In this document: one piece after another, positions 52,292 through 58,979 of the stretch
Layout of the letters: each line of letters begins with the position of its first letter
Numbering within the stretch: position 1 is the stretch's first letter
From: JBEOJY01 sp040275305
GTDB lineage: Bacteria > Pseudomonadota > Alphaproteobacteria > UBA9219
Direction of reading: 5' to 3'
Length of the DNA: 58,979 nucleotides
Assembly: GCA_040275305.1 (NCBI GenBank)
Contig: JBEOJY010000008.1
Span: forward strand, 1 to 58,979
Program-made: the position numbers and the translations under genes
The notes under the pieces: model-generated
What the model was told of the DNA's origin: nothing
Database searches by the model: none
The model's input: the letters and a program-made list of their open reading frames with translations, nothing else

Positions 52292-53391
52292 ACAACAATC
52301 GCATGTCTCTTGAAGACATTGAAAACTGGCTAACTAAATTTCAGTTTCGCACTAACCAACGGCAAAGATTTCGAGTGTACCGCAAGCTTGAAGGCATGTT
52401 GCGCATGAACGAGGCGTTATCGCGCGCGCTTGATCGCCTGTATCTTAACGCTTCGGAAATGGGGAAACACCCGCGCCGTCCCGCAGCCGTTGCGCTTAAA
52501 GAATGGTTCTTGAAGGATCGCGCAGGCGTTACGTTGTCGGAGTCGATGGATGGCTGGATTCCAAGCGGCGAGCTTTACATGATCCGCGCGGGCGAGGAGT
52601 CCGGTACGTTGGCCAAAGCATTGGCTGCCATTCAGTCGGTTGGCGAGAAGGCAAGACAGATGCGCGAAGCGGTTACGTATGCCGTCGCGTATCCGGCCTT
52701 CATGATCGTTCTTGTGTCATTCGTGCTCTATATGTTTGGCGTTCAATTGATCGAAAACATGCGTAAGGCGGCGCCCAAGAATGTGTTAGCTGCTATGGGC
52801 GATGTGGCGATGATGTCAGACTTCGTTACCAAGTACGGAATATCCATTCTGATTGGCCTTGGCATTTTGATTGTCATTATTACAGTGACTTTGCCTTACT
52901 GGCGCGACCCGCTACGCGCCAAGCTTGATCTTGTTCCTCCATGGTCGTGGTACCGTGTTTTGCAGGGCAGCGGCTTCCTTCTTGGGCTTTCAGCATTACT
53001 TGGCGCACAGGTTCCCTTGAAACGGTCGCTTGAGATTCTTGAGGAACAAGGCAATCCGTGGATCCGGCAACGTATAGAATCTGCCCGGCAAGAAGTCTTG
53101 CGCGGCCATAATCTTGGAGAAGCCTTGCGGCTGGGCAAGTACAATTTTCCTGATCCTATGGTGGCGGTCGACCTTGAGATTCTTTCTGAGCGTGCCGACG
53201 TGGGGTCGGTTATCGAACAGGTGACGGAGGAGTGGATTCGCGACCAGATTGACGACCTTCGCATGCAGGCTACCGTCGCACGTAATGTGGGGTTGGCAGT
53301 CGTAGGTGGAGTCATTGCGTGGACGATGATGTCAATCTTCAATGTTGTGCAAGAGTTGTCCAAGTCTAGTTCGTCGATGCAAAGCTTTTAG
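52288..53391 (+). CDS. pilR: PilR-like inner-membrane platform protein (GspF family)
   Basis: A 367-residue type II/IV pilus platform protein with a GTG start overlapping the pilQ stop. Two GspF-type cytoplasmic domains each precede membrane segments: MIRAGEESGTLAKALAAIQS with YAVAYPAFMIVLVSFVLYMF, YGISILIGLGILIVIITVTL, then VAVDLEILSERADVGSVIEQ with NVGLAVVGGVIAWTMMSIFN. The match is to R64 PilR and TcpE. It works with the PilQ ATPase to feed pilins into the fibre. Confidence 0.92.
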   Translation: MNNNRMSLEDIENWLTKFQFRTNQRQRFRVYRKLEGMLRMNEALSRALDRLYLNASEMGKHPRRPAAVALKEWFLKDRAGVTLSESMDGWIPSGELYMIRAGEESGTLAKALAAIQSVGEKARQMREAVTYAVAYPAFMIVLVSFVLYMFGVQLIENMRKAAPKNVLAAMGDVAMMSDFVTKYGISILIGLGILIVIITVTLPYWRDPLRAKLDLVPPWSWYRVLQGSGFLLGLSALLGAQVPLKRSLEILEEQGNPWIRQRIESARQEVLRGHNLGEALRLGKYNFPDPMVAVDLEILSERADVGSVIEQVTEEWIRDQIDDLRMQATVARNVGLAVVGGVIAWTMMSIFNVVQELSKSSSSMQSF

Positions 53392-53424
53392 CCGATCTAA
53401 GAATATTAAGGGTATGGGGATGTC

Positions 53425-54096
53425 ATGACTTTCTTGGGCAAGATATTGTTCCGCAATGCACGTAGAGGTTTTACTCTTGCGGAGATGGCGATCGTGTTGG
53501 GGATTGTCATGTTGGTGTTCGCGGGGGTGTTTGGCGTCGCTCAGGTTGCCCGCAATCGCGCCGATGTCAATGTGGCTTCGAACCAGATTCTCCAGATCAT
53601 TTCAAACATGCGTGATCTGTACATGTCGAGGAATCTTGCGGTTGTGAGCGGCACACCCAGTATGGGGGATCTTATTAGATCGGGCGTATTTCCTGTTGGT
53701 ATGCTCGATGTTCAGCCCAGCGTGCAGGACGGCGTGCAGCAGCTGCCTTCTGCGGCCGCGCTTGTTCATCATGCGTGGTATTCAAAAGGCGATCACTCGG
53801 TCCTGATCACCAACATTCGGAAAGTTCAGGATCCCGCAAACGCCGTTGCGAATGTCATCGTTTTTACGTTGCAATTTTTGCATGTTCCTACCGATGTTTG
53901 CATTGAGCTGGTGAACAACAATTCGACCCCAGGACCTGAAACGGGGCTTACGGAAGTCAGGATTAACACCACTGATTTCAAGGCTGTGGAGGAACGATTG
54001 CCTCCGCCCAAGAAAGAGCTTGTTTCAGCATGCGAGGGGAATTCCGGGGGCATTGGCGACGCGACGGTAGAGTGGTCGTTTGAACTGTCTTTGTAG
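53425..54096 (+). CDS. pilS: Type IVb prepilin (PilS-like), first copy
   Basis: A 223-residue prepilin. A short basic leader (about 15 residues) ends at RRG, followed by FTLAEMAIVLGIVMLVFAGV: the prepilin-peptidase cut after Gly, a mature N-terminal Phe, and Glu at +5, then the hydrophobic helix used for assembly. The globular domain has two Cys (DVCIELV and SACEGNS), fitting the type IV pilin disulfide loop. Likely the major pilin because it comes directly after pilR. No prepilin peptidase gene is in the window. Confidence 0.9.
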   Translation: MTFLGKILFRNARRGFTLAEMAIVLGIVMLVFAGVFGVAQVARNRADVNVASNQILQIISNMRDLYMSRNLAVVSGTPSMGDLIRSGVFPVGMLDVQPSVQDGVQQLPSAAALVHHAWYSKGDHSVLITNIRKVQDPANAVANVIVFTLQFLHVPTDVCIELVNNNSTPGPETGLTEVRINTTDFKAVEERLPPPKKELVSACEGNSGGIGDATVEWSFELSL

Positions 54097-54134
54097 AGAC
54101 TGTTGGCTGCAATTTGAAATCAGAAGGCGGCAAA

Positions 54135-54788
54135 ATGAAGAGCAAAAACGTGTTTAATCGCAAACAGTCTTGCGCAAGGCTTTTGTCGCGTGGGATGCGG
54201 GGATTTACTTTGACCGAAATTGCTATCGTTTTGGCAATTTCTGGCTTGGTCTTCGGCGGAATTTGGGCTGCGGCTAATTCAACCTGGCAAGGATACCGCT
54301 CTTCCTCCGCCATTCGGCAAATTGGCGTAGTTCTTGGCAATGTGCGCGATAGGTACGCAGCTATTTCTGCTTGGCCCGCTGGAATGTCAGGAGATATTAC
54401 GTCTATTGTTGATAAAGAAAATATTTTGCCGTCTGATATGCGGCGAAATCCTTCGAAGTCTGGCGGAATCCTTGATCATGCAATGAGCAGGGGCGCGTCG
54501 GGGGGGAGTTTCTTCATCCATACAGCTAAGACGCCGGGGGGAACTCCGGCTGTGCAACTCAGGTTTTTGTATTTAGCAAAGCCTAATTGCATTAACTTTC
54601 TTACGCTATTGCCGATTGACGATCTCGGAGTCGGCATGGTTAAGCTAACCGTGAATGACGCGGTTTCTGAAAGCATCAAGCAAGACAATGATTGGAATAT
54701 AAGGGTTCCTATTTTGCCTTCGCAGGCTGAAAAATGGTGCAATAGGGGAGATGATAACGAAGTATATCTTGATTTCAGGCTTCATTGA
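54135..54788 (+). CDS. Second type IVb prepilin
   Basis: A 217-residue prepilin with a longer basic leader ending at GMRG, then FTLTEIAIVLAISGLVFGGI, with Glu at +5. The globular part has two Cys (KPNCINF and EKWCNRG) near the C-terminus. It differs clearly from the first copy in sequence beyond the N-terminal helix, so it is a minor or tip pilin rather than a recent duplicate. ATG 54135 has GAAGGCGG upstream; a TTG at 54114 is less likely. It ends the pil set, overlapping the tail of the convergent waaA gene by seven bases. Confidence 0.88.
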   Translation: MKSKNVFNRKQSCARLLSRGMRGFTLTEIAIVLAISGLVFGGIWAAANSTWQGYRSSSAIRQIGVVLGNVRDRYAAISAWPAGMSGDITSIVDKENILPSDMRRNPSKSGGILDHAMSRGASGGSFFIHTAKTPGGTPAVQLRFLYLAKPNCINFLTLLPIDDLGVGMVKLTVNDAVSESIKQDNDWNIRVPILPSQAEKWCNRGDDNEVYLDFRLH

Positions 54789-56065
54789 GCGCGGTTGAGC
54801 CAAGGCTGCAAAGCAGTTAGGATATTGTCCAACGTTTTTTGTTGGGAGCGGGCGAGCTGTTGGGCGGCATGCGCCAAGGATTGTCTTTCTCGCGGGTTCG
54901 CGAGAAGGTCTTCTATTTTCTGCGGCAAGTCTTTAGCGGATGCGAGCTGGATGGCGGCGCGGCACGCAAGGAAGCTCTTTGTGATTTCTTCGAAATTGCG
55001 CATGTAAGGGCCAAGTATGATGGCCGCGCCCAGTTGCGCAGCTTCGATCGGGTTGTGTCCGCCGAGTTTGGGCAGGAGCGAGCCACCTATTACGGTGATC
55101 GGCGATAGACTGTATATCAATCCAAGTTCACCGAGTGTGTCTCCTAGATAAATATCTGTGTCGGAAGAGATGGGGTCTTTCTTGCTGCGTTGCGCAAGGC
55201 ATAGCTTTTGTTCATTTGTGATTAAGCTCGCGATTTCCGCACGGCGTGTCGGGTGGCGCGGGACAATAATGGTGAGAATTTCTGGGTGATTTTTCTTTAT
55301 GGCTTTGTGCGCGGCGAGCGCCAGTTCTTCTTCGCCGGGATGGGTCGAGGCTATGAGCCATACGGGGCGGTGGCCAATTTGCTGGCGCAGGTGTTCCAGT
55401 TCCTGTTCGTTGCAGGATGGCGTCGCGGCGGCGAATTTCAGGTTGCCGAGGCATTGGACACGTATTGCCTTTAGCGCGGACAGTCTTTGCGCGTCGCGTT
55501 CTGTCTGCGCGAGTATGAGCGGGAAGGTCGAGAGCATCTCTCGACACCATTCTGGCGCGAAACGATGCCAGTATTCGAATGATTTTTCTGACATGCGGGC
55601 GTTGAGCAAGATGGCCGGGATTTTCCGGTTGCTGATGGCTGAAAGCATGTTGGGCCATAGCTCGGATTCGACCCAGATGGCGAGATCCGGTTTCCAGAAA
55701 TCTAGAAAGCGTTCGACCCATGGGGCGCGATCAACAGGGATATATTGATGCAATGCTCCGGAGGGCAGTCGTTTGGCCATCAATGTGGCCGAGGTCACGG
55801 TTCCGGTTGTGACGAGGATGGCGAGGTCGGGGGTCGTCTCGTGCAGCTTGTTGATGAGCGCCAGCAAAGACAGGGCCTCTCCAACACTGGCCGCATGACA
55901 CCAGATCAGCTTGCCGGATGGGCGGGGCAGGCCGGGCGCACCGTGACGTTCAGGGAAACGGGTGGGATCTTCGCGGCCTTTTTTCAGGCGGTGGCGCAGA
56001 TAGGCGTTAATAAGCGGCGATCCCAGATCGGTTAGGGCGCGGTAGAGGGTTGGCATTATATGCAT
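54782..56065 (-). CDS. waaA: 3-deoxy-D-manno-octulosonic acid transferase
   Basis: A 427-residue (from ATG 56065; 56056 is also possible) inner-membrane-associated GT-B enzyme that adds Kdo to lipid IVA. The N-terminal acceptor domain carries LIWCHAASVGEALSLLALIN with the catalytic Glu, VTTGTVTSATLM and DLAIWVESELWPNMLSAISN. The C-terminal donor domain has ASTHPGEEELALAAHKAI, VIGGSLLPKLGGHNPIEAAQ. A 5' overhang of the frame to 56170 is unlikely to be translated. It is divergent from pgk; together with the LAB_N/ArnT/PAP2 cassette it brackets the secretion block with lipid-A genes. Confidence 0.95.
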   Translation of the reverse strand: MHIMPTLYRALTDLGSPLINAYLRHRLKKGREDPTRFPERHGAPGLPRPSGKLIWCHAASVGEALSLLALINKLHETTPDLAILVTTGTVTSATLMAKRLPSGALHQYIPVDRAPWVERFLDFWKPDLAIWVESELWPNMLSAISNRKIPAILLNARMSEKSFEYWHRFAPEWCREMLSTFPLILAQTERDAQRLSALKAIRVQCLGNLKFAAATPSCNEQELEHLRQQIGHRPVWLIASTHPGEEELALAAHKAIKKNHPEILTIIVPRHPTRRAEIASLITNEQKLCLAQRSKKDPISSDTDIYLGDTLGELGLIYSLSPITVIGGSLLPKLGGHNPIEAAQLGAAIILGPYMRNFEEITKSFLACRAAIQLASAKDLPQKIEDLLANPRERQSLAHAAQQLARSQQKTLDNILTALQPWLNRAQ

Positions 56066-56187
56066 AGCAAGCCTATTCCGTCTGTTCGAGAGGAAAAAGT
56101 CAAAACGCATTTGCGTTCTTGCGTAAATGGCGAGAATTTGCGTTAATCCGGCCATTTCTTGCAAGCCCATTGTTTATGAGGAGCATC

Positions 56188-57384
56188 ATGCCGTCATTCC
56201 AAACTCTTGATCAATCTTCTTTTCAAGGTCAAACCGTATTGCTTCGGGGTGATCTTAATGTGCCGATTAAGGATGGGCATGTGACGGACGACGAGCGGCT
56301 TGCGCGGCTGTTACCGACGATCAGGGAGCTTAGCGCGGCAGGGGCGAAGGTCGTCATTATATCTCATTTCGGCAGGCCCGACGGGAAGCCTAATACGAGA
56401 TATAGCTTACGTCCTGTGGCGGAAGAGTTGTTGAGGCTTCTGGGGAAGCCAGTCGCATTTGCCGAGGATTGCATTGGGCTTAGAGCTGAAGCTGGCGTGA
56501 AGGCGTTGAACTCTGGCGAAGTTCTGATTTTGGAGAATACGCGCTTTTATCCCGAGGAAGAAGCCAATGATCCCGAATTTGCCAAAAAGCTGGCGGCGTT
56601 GGGCGACTCGTTCGTAAGCGATGCGTTTTCGGCGGCGCATCGAGCCCATGCTTCGACGGAAGGGATTGCGCATTATTTGCCTGCTTATGCAGGACGGTTG
56701 ATGCAGGCGGAGTTGGAGGCATTGGGTAAGGCGCTTGGGAATCCGGAGCACCCAGTTGCGGCGGTGGTCGGCGGCGCCAAGATTTCCGGTAAGCTCGACG
56801 TGCTGCTTAATCTTATCGCGAAAGTTGATTTTTTGGCGCTAGGTGGCGGTATGGCCAATACTTTTGTCGCGGCGAAGGGGGCTAGGGTCGGGCGCTCTTT
56901 GTGTGAGCCGGATATGTTTGATACTGCTCGCGAAATTTTACGCGTGGCGGAGAGCAAGGGTTGCAGGATCGTTTTGCCCAAGGATGTCGTGGTGGCGGCG
57001 GCGCTTCAAGAAGGCGTTGCGACGCAGATTGTGCCTGTCACGGCTGTGCCGGACGATCAGATGATCTTTGATCTTGGGCCAGAGTCGATCAAGGAGCTAA
57101 AGACCTGCTTGTCTTCTTGCAAAACTGTGGTGTGGAACGGGCCTTTGGGCGTGTTCGAAACGCCGCCTTTCGATAGCGCGACCAATGAGATCGCAGCTTA
57201 TGTTGCGGAGCTTTCTGCGCGTGGAACATTGCTTTCCGTGGCTGGGGGGGGCGATACGGTTGCGGCGCTGACCCATGCCGGAGCGCGGAATGGGTTCAGC
57301 TATGTTTCTACGGCGGGCGGGGCGTTTCTTGAGTGGCTTGAAGGCAAGGAATTGCCGGGCGTGAAGGCGCTGATGAAAGGGTAA
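56188..57384 (+). CDS. pgk: Phosphoglycerate kinase
   Basis: A 398-residue glycolytic enzyme. All signatures are seen: VLLRGDLNVPIKDG, SHFGRPDG, LENTRFYPEEE, GGAKISGKLDVL, GGGMANTFVAAKG, VVWNGPLGVFE and VAGGGDTVAAL. ATG 56188 has GAGGAG at good spacing and matches the family's length. Upstream in-frame codons from 56119 are not conserved. It is followed after five bases by argH. Confidence 0.97.
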   Translation: MPSFQTLDQSSFQGQTVLLRGDLNVPIKDGHVTDDERLARLLPTIRELSAAGAKVVIISHFGRPDGKPNTRYSLRPVAEELLRLLGKPVAFAEDCIGLRAEAGVKALNSGEVLILENTRFYPEEEANDPEFAKKLAALGDSFVSDAFSAAHRAHASTEGIAHYLPAYAGRLMQAELEALGKALGNPEHPVAAVVGGAKISGKLDVLLNLIAKVDFLALGGGMANTFVAAKGARVGRSLCEPDMFDTAREILRVAESKGCRIVLPKDVVVAAALQEGVATQIVPVTAVPDDQMIFDLGPESIKELKTCLSSCKTVVWNGPLGVFETPPFDSATNEIAAYVAELSARGTLLSVAGGGDTVAALTHAGARNGFSYVSTAGGAFLEWLEGKELPGVKALMKG

Positions 57385-57389
57385 GAAAA

Positions 57390-58820
57390 ATGGCTTCGAA
57401 TGATCAAGCTTCTTGTGCCAATCCTTTATGGGGCGGGCATTACGCGCGCGGGCCTGCGGCGATCATGGAAGAGATCAATGTTTCGGTCGATGTTGACAAG
57501 CGGCTTTACGCGCACGACATAGCTGCGTCGAAGGCGCATGCGGCGATGCTGGCGGCGTGCGGGATCGTTTCTGTTAAGGATTGCGAGGACATCGCGCGTG
57601 GTCTTGATGCGATTTTGAAGGAGATCGAGGGCGGGGCGTTTGTGTTTTCTCGGGCGCTGGAAGACGTGCATATGAATATCGAAGCGCGGTTGAAGGAGTT
57701 GATTGGCGAGGCGGCTGGGCGGCTGCACACTGCGAGGTCGCGCAACGATCAGGTGGCGACAGATTTCAGGCTGTGGTTGCGCGATGCGGTGGGCGTCGTC
57801 GATGAGGCGTTGAAGGATTTTCAGGCAGCTCTGTTGGAGAAGGCTGAAGCGCATGCCGCGACCTTGATGCCGGGATTTACGCATTTACAGCCTGCGCAGC
57901 CGATTACGTTCGGCCATCATTTGATGGCCTATGTTGAGATGGCGGGGCGGGATAGGGCGCGGTTTTCGGATTGTCGCAAGCGGGTGAACGAGATGCCTCT
58001 GGGCGCGGCGGCGCTGGCGGGCACGTCGTTTCCGATTGATCGTGACATGACGGCGAGGGCTTTGGGGTTTGACAGGCCGATGGCCAATTCGCTCGATGCC
58101 GTGTCGGCGCGGGATTTCGCGCTGGAGTTTCTCGCGACGGCGAGCATCGCGGGGATGCATTTGTCGCGGTTGGCCGAGGAGATCGTGATTTGGGTTAGCC
58201 CGTCCTTCGGCTTTATTAAGCTTTCAGAGGCGTTTACGACCGGAAGCTCGATCATGCCGCAAAAGCGCAACCCCGATGCGGCGGAGCTGGTTCGCGCCAA
58301 GACGGGGAGGCTGTTGGGGGCGTTCAATGGGCTGTATGTCGTGATGAAGGGACTGCCTTTGGCTTATGCGAAGGATATGCAGGAGGACAAGGAGCAGGTG
58401 TTTCTCGCTTTTGACACGCTGCGGCTGATGATTGCTGCGATGGCGGGCATGGTTAGGGATATGGAGCCTGATGTTGAAGCGATGGGCCGCGCTTTGGGCA
58501 AGGGCTTTATCACGGCGACCGATCTGGCCGATTGGCTCGTTCGCGCGGCGGGCGTGCCGTTTCGGCAGGCACACGGGATTACGGGAAAGATTGTGCGTCT
58601 GGCGGAGGCGAAGGGTTGCGGGCTTGAGGATTTGAGCCTCGCTGAGATGCAGGGGGTCGAGCCGCGCATTTCGCAGGATGTGTTTTCGGTGTTAAGCCCT
58701 GAGAACGCTGTCGCCAGTCGCACAAGTTTCGGCGGAACTGCGCCGAAATGTGTGCGGGAGGCGGTTAAATCAGCGCAAAATTCTTTCGATATTGTCCGAT
58801 CATATACTCCGTGCGATTGA
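57390..58820 (+). CDS. argH: Argininosuccinate lyase
   Basis: A 476-residue enzyme of the fumarase superfamily that releases arginine and fumarate, the last step of arginine synthesis. Marks: NPLWGGHYARGPAAIMEEIN, ALEDVHMNIEARLKELIGEA, GRLHTARSRNDQVATDFRLW, MPGFTHLQPAQPITFGHH, and the signature GSSIMPQKRNPDAAELVRAK. The length is normal. It starts five bases after pgk and is probably read with it. Confidence 0.97.
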   Translation: MASNDQASCANPLWGGHYARGPAAIMEEINVSVDVDKRLYAHDIAASKAHAAMLAACGIVSVKDCEDIARGLDAILKEIEGGAFVFSRALEDVHMNIEARLKELIGEAAGRLHTARSRNDQVATDFRLWLRDAVGVVDEALKDFQAALLEKAEAHAATLMPGFTHLQPAQPITFGHHLMAYVEMAGRDRARFSDCRKRVNEMPLGAAALAGTSFPIDRDMTARALGFDRPMANSLDAVSARDFALEFLATASIAGMHLSRLAEEIVIWVSPSFGFIKLSEAFTTGSSIMPQKRNPDAAELVRAKTGRLLGAFNGLYVVMKGLPLAYAKDMQEDKEQVFLAFDTLRLMIAAMAGMVRDMEPDVEAMGRALGKGFITATDLADWLVRAAGVPFRQAHGITGKIVRLAEAKGCGLEDLSLAEMQGVEPRISQDVFSVLSPENAVASRTSFGGTAPKCVREAVKSAQNSFDIVRSYTPCD

Positions 58821-58892
58821 AAAGCCGAAAATGACTGGCGATTAAAGCGCTTCTTGTGGTTCAGGAAAGACAATTCTGGCAGATAAGGCCGT

Positions 58893-58977
58893 CATTGCGA
58901 GGAGATTTCCGCCGCAGGCGGGAAACGACGCGGCAATCCAGAGCAGCAAGAACAATCCTTTACGGCTCTGGATCGCC
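58893..58977. repeat. REP-like palindromic repeat
   Basis: After argH, CATTGCGAGGAG is followed by a stem TTTCCGCC / GGCGGGAAA (58906-58925), then GGCAATCCAGAGC (58932-58944) opposed to GCTCTGGATCGCC (58965-58977), with a single G-U-type mismatch. CATTGCGAG...GCAATCCAG palindromes of this kind occur in many copies between genes in several alphaproteobacterial genomes. The window ends within or just after it. Confidence 0.7.
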
Positions 58978-58979
58978 AC

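Noticed and set aside
1..58979. tRNA, rRNA and CRISPR signals
   Set aside because: No cloverleaf with a TTCRANYC arm, no rRNA-like stretch and no regularly spaced direct repeats were seen in the gaps.

Overview
The window reads as a chromosomal stretch of an alphaproteobacterium. Supporting this are an RpoH-type sigma factor, the PHA regulator PhaR, the ruvC-ruvA-ruvB order, pstSCAB, a stand-alone lipid-A N-terminal-domain protein and an argH/pgk/waaA neighbourhood. This is inferred from gene content; no rRNA is present to place it more exactly. I found no tRNA, rRNA or CRISPR array.

Layout. 0.2-9.3 kb: a pentapeptide-repeat protein, mutL, an unrecognised low-GC gene with a homopolymer frameshift, an SPFH/NfeD membrane pair, a PEP-CTERM exported protein, and the ruvCAB Holliday-junction operon followed by a small lipoprotein. 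9.36-9.57 kb: a short inverted-repeat element with a 4-bp target duplication, inserted exactly at a stop codon. 9.6-19.3 kb: an alpha/beta-hydrolase-like protein lacking its nucleophile, xseA with an internal 43-residue tandem duplication, a lipoprotein, rpoH, a pseudokinase-like membrane protein with a small membrane partner, a bacteriohemerythrin, a SYLF lipoprotein and a CobS-like protein without the family's acidic motifs. 19.3-26.9 kb: heparinase II/III, rpe, a short PHA-synthase-like gene with a small partner, hinT, a HisA-like gene with its first catalytic Asp changed to His, a structured non-coding stretch, and phaR. 27.1-32.3 kb: pstS-pstC-pstA-pstB (no phoU), an acetyltransferase and lipB. 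32.3-37.6 kb: exported proteins, an XRE regulator, and a PAP2 / ArnT-like / LAB_N envelope-modification cassette.

The most notable region is 37.8-54.8 kb, where nearly all genes are on the plus strand: an unknown protein, a VirB1/PilT-like lytic transglycosylase, a DsbC-like thioredoxin-fold protein, a small membrane protein, dotD-dotC-dotB-icmT of a type IVB (Dot/Icm, IncI-like) secretion system, then an R64-like thin-pilus set pilL-pilN-pilO-pilP-pilQ-pilR and two prepilin genes. Such modules are familiar from IncI conjugative plasmids and from Legionella/Coxiella, but here they are joined in one chromosomal block between envelope-glycolipid genes and waaA-pgk-argH. The core channel (DotG/H/I/L/M/A), a prepilin peptidase and a relaxase are not in the window, so this is either one part of a dispersed system or a reduced, repurposed apparatus. 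After it come waaA, pgk and argH, and a REP-like palindromic repeat at the end.
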